In this document: positions 5,593-6,074 of the stretch, piece after piece
Layout: each line of letters opens with the position of its first letter
Position numbering within the stretch: position 1 is the first letter of the stretch
Assembly: GCA_938004315.1 (NCBI GenBank)
Contig: CALKWG010000017.1
Location: 1 to 6,074 of the forward strand
DNA length: 6,074 bases
Direction of reading: 5' to 3'
Origin: an uncultured Spirochaetaceae bacterium
GTDB taxonomy: Bacteria > Spirochaetota > Spirochaetia > Treponematales > UBA12059
Program-made: the position numbers and the translations under genes
The notes under the pieces: model-generated
Database searches by the model: none
Told to the model about the DNA's origin: nothing
Seen by the model: the letters and a program-made list of their open reading frames with translations, nothing else

Positions 5593-6074
5593 ATGGCGAA
5601 AGCGAAGTACGTGTACTTCTTCGGCGCCGGCGAAGCCGAAGGCGACGGAACCCTGAAGGAGCTCCTGGGCGGCAAGGGCGCGGGCCTGGCCGAGATGACC
5701 AAGATCGGGCTGCCCGTGCCCGCCGGCTTCACCGTGACCACCCAGGTCTGCGACCTCTACTACAAGAACGGCAAGAAGTATCCCGAGGGCCTCAAGGAAG
5801 AGGTCGAGAAGAACCTGAAGAAGCTTGAGAAGGCCGCCGGCAAGAAGCTCGGCGATCCCAAGGATCCGCTCCTCGTGTCCGTGCGCTCCGGCGCCGCCGT
5901 CTCCATGCCCGGCATGATGGAGACCATCCTGAACCTCGGCCTGACCGACGCCTCCGTCGAGGGCCTGGCCAAGAAGACCGGCAACCGCCGCTTCGCCCTG
6001 GACGGCTACCGCCGCTTCATCATGATGTACGGCTCCACCGCCATGGGCATCGAGCGCGAGGAATTCGACGAGGC
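5593..6074 (+). CDS. ppdK: Pyruvate, phosphate dikinase, N-terminal part (cut by window end)
   Basis: The enzyme interconverts pyruvate + ATP + Pi and PEP + AMP + PPi in the cytoplasm, linking glycolysis with PEP supply; in fermentative anaerobes it often works in the pyruvate- and ATP-forming direction. Present are 160 codons of about 870-900 in the family, all from the N-terminal nucleotide-binding domain. Visible motifs: KELLGGKGAGLAEM (22-35) with the nucleotide-contacting Lys28, GLPVPAGFTVTT (39-50), and SVRSGAAVSMPGMMETILNLGL (96-117) with Arg98, a signature that separates PPDK from PEP synthase. The phospho-histidine and PEP domains lie beyond the window. Codon choice is strongly biased (every Arg is CGC, nearly every Lys AAG, Leu CTG/CTC), unlike the upstream genes, which points to high expression. 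It is preceded by its own promoter and a GGAGG ribosome binding site. Confidence 0.97.
   Translation, partial: MAKAKYVYFFGAGEAEGDGTLKELLGGKGAGLAEMTKIGLPVPAGFTVTTQVCDLYYKNGKKYPEGLKEEVEKNLKKLEKAAGKKLGDPKDPLLVSVRSGAAVSMPGMMETILNLGLTDASVEGLAKKTGNRRFALDGYRRFIMMYGSTAMGIEREEFDE

Noticed and set aside
5331..5741. 136-aa minus-strand open frame over the ppdK promoter
   Set aside because: It crosses the promoter repeats (giving a repeated KTYSI) and the GC-rich spacer, and is antisense to real ppdK codons; no start signal or family resemblance.

Overview
The window is GC-rich, by eye roughly two thirds G+C inside genes, with a few sharply AT-rich regulatory patches. It looks like a chromosomal segment of a high-GC spirochaete, Treponema-like in the broad sense. 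The reasons are a 388-aa gene that resembles a spirochaetal GHKL-type protein directly upstream of pyruvate phosphate dikinase, and a lipoprotein with a style of architecture common in treponemes. The lineage is an inference from protein character; no rRNA or other marker is present.

Layout. (1) 35-1294, plus strand: an unrecognised lipoprotein with a lipobox, an Ig-like middle part and an LPP20/LpoB-like C-terminal part. (2) 3950-1269, minus strand: a two-gene operon. A multi-pass membrane protein of unknown function, whose ectodomain vaguely recalls a metal-less M28 peptidase fold, is followed 9 bp later by dinB (DNA polymerase IV). The 3' end of dinB overlaps the 3' end of the lipoprotein gene by 26 bp. 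(3) 3951-4174: a divergent intergenic region with a good sigma-70-type promoter facing each way. The minus promoter would give a nearly leaderless mRNA; the plus promoter gives a roughly 100-nt leader with three consecutive hairpins and a possible 14-codon upstream ORF. (4) 4175-5341, plus strand: the probable degenerate GHKL ATPase-fold protein. (5) 5342-5592: an intergenic region with a GC-rich hairpin-bearing part, a weak terminator candidate, a consensus -35 box and a 14-bp direct repeat spaced 21 bp apart, leading to a strong ribosome binding site. (6) 5593 to the window end: the first 160 codons of ppdK, in codons typical of a highly expressed gene.

How it fits together. ppdK is the central pyruvate/PEP enzyme and seems to have its own strong promoter, possibly with a repeated operator or duplicated promoter element. 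The GHKL-like gene is separately transcribed behind a structured leader. dinB is tied to an envelope membrane protein rather than to other repair genes. No mobile element, CRISPR array, tRNA or rRNA was seen. The most unusual items are the structured leader, the GHKL-like protein without its usual ATP-site aspartate, the M28/GAA1-like membrane protein co-transcribed with dinB, and the ppdK promoter repeats.
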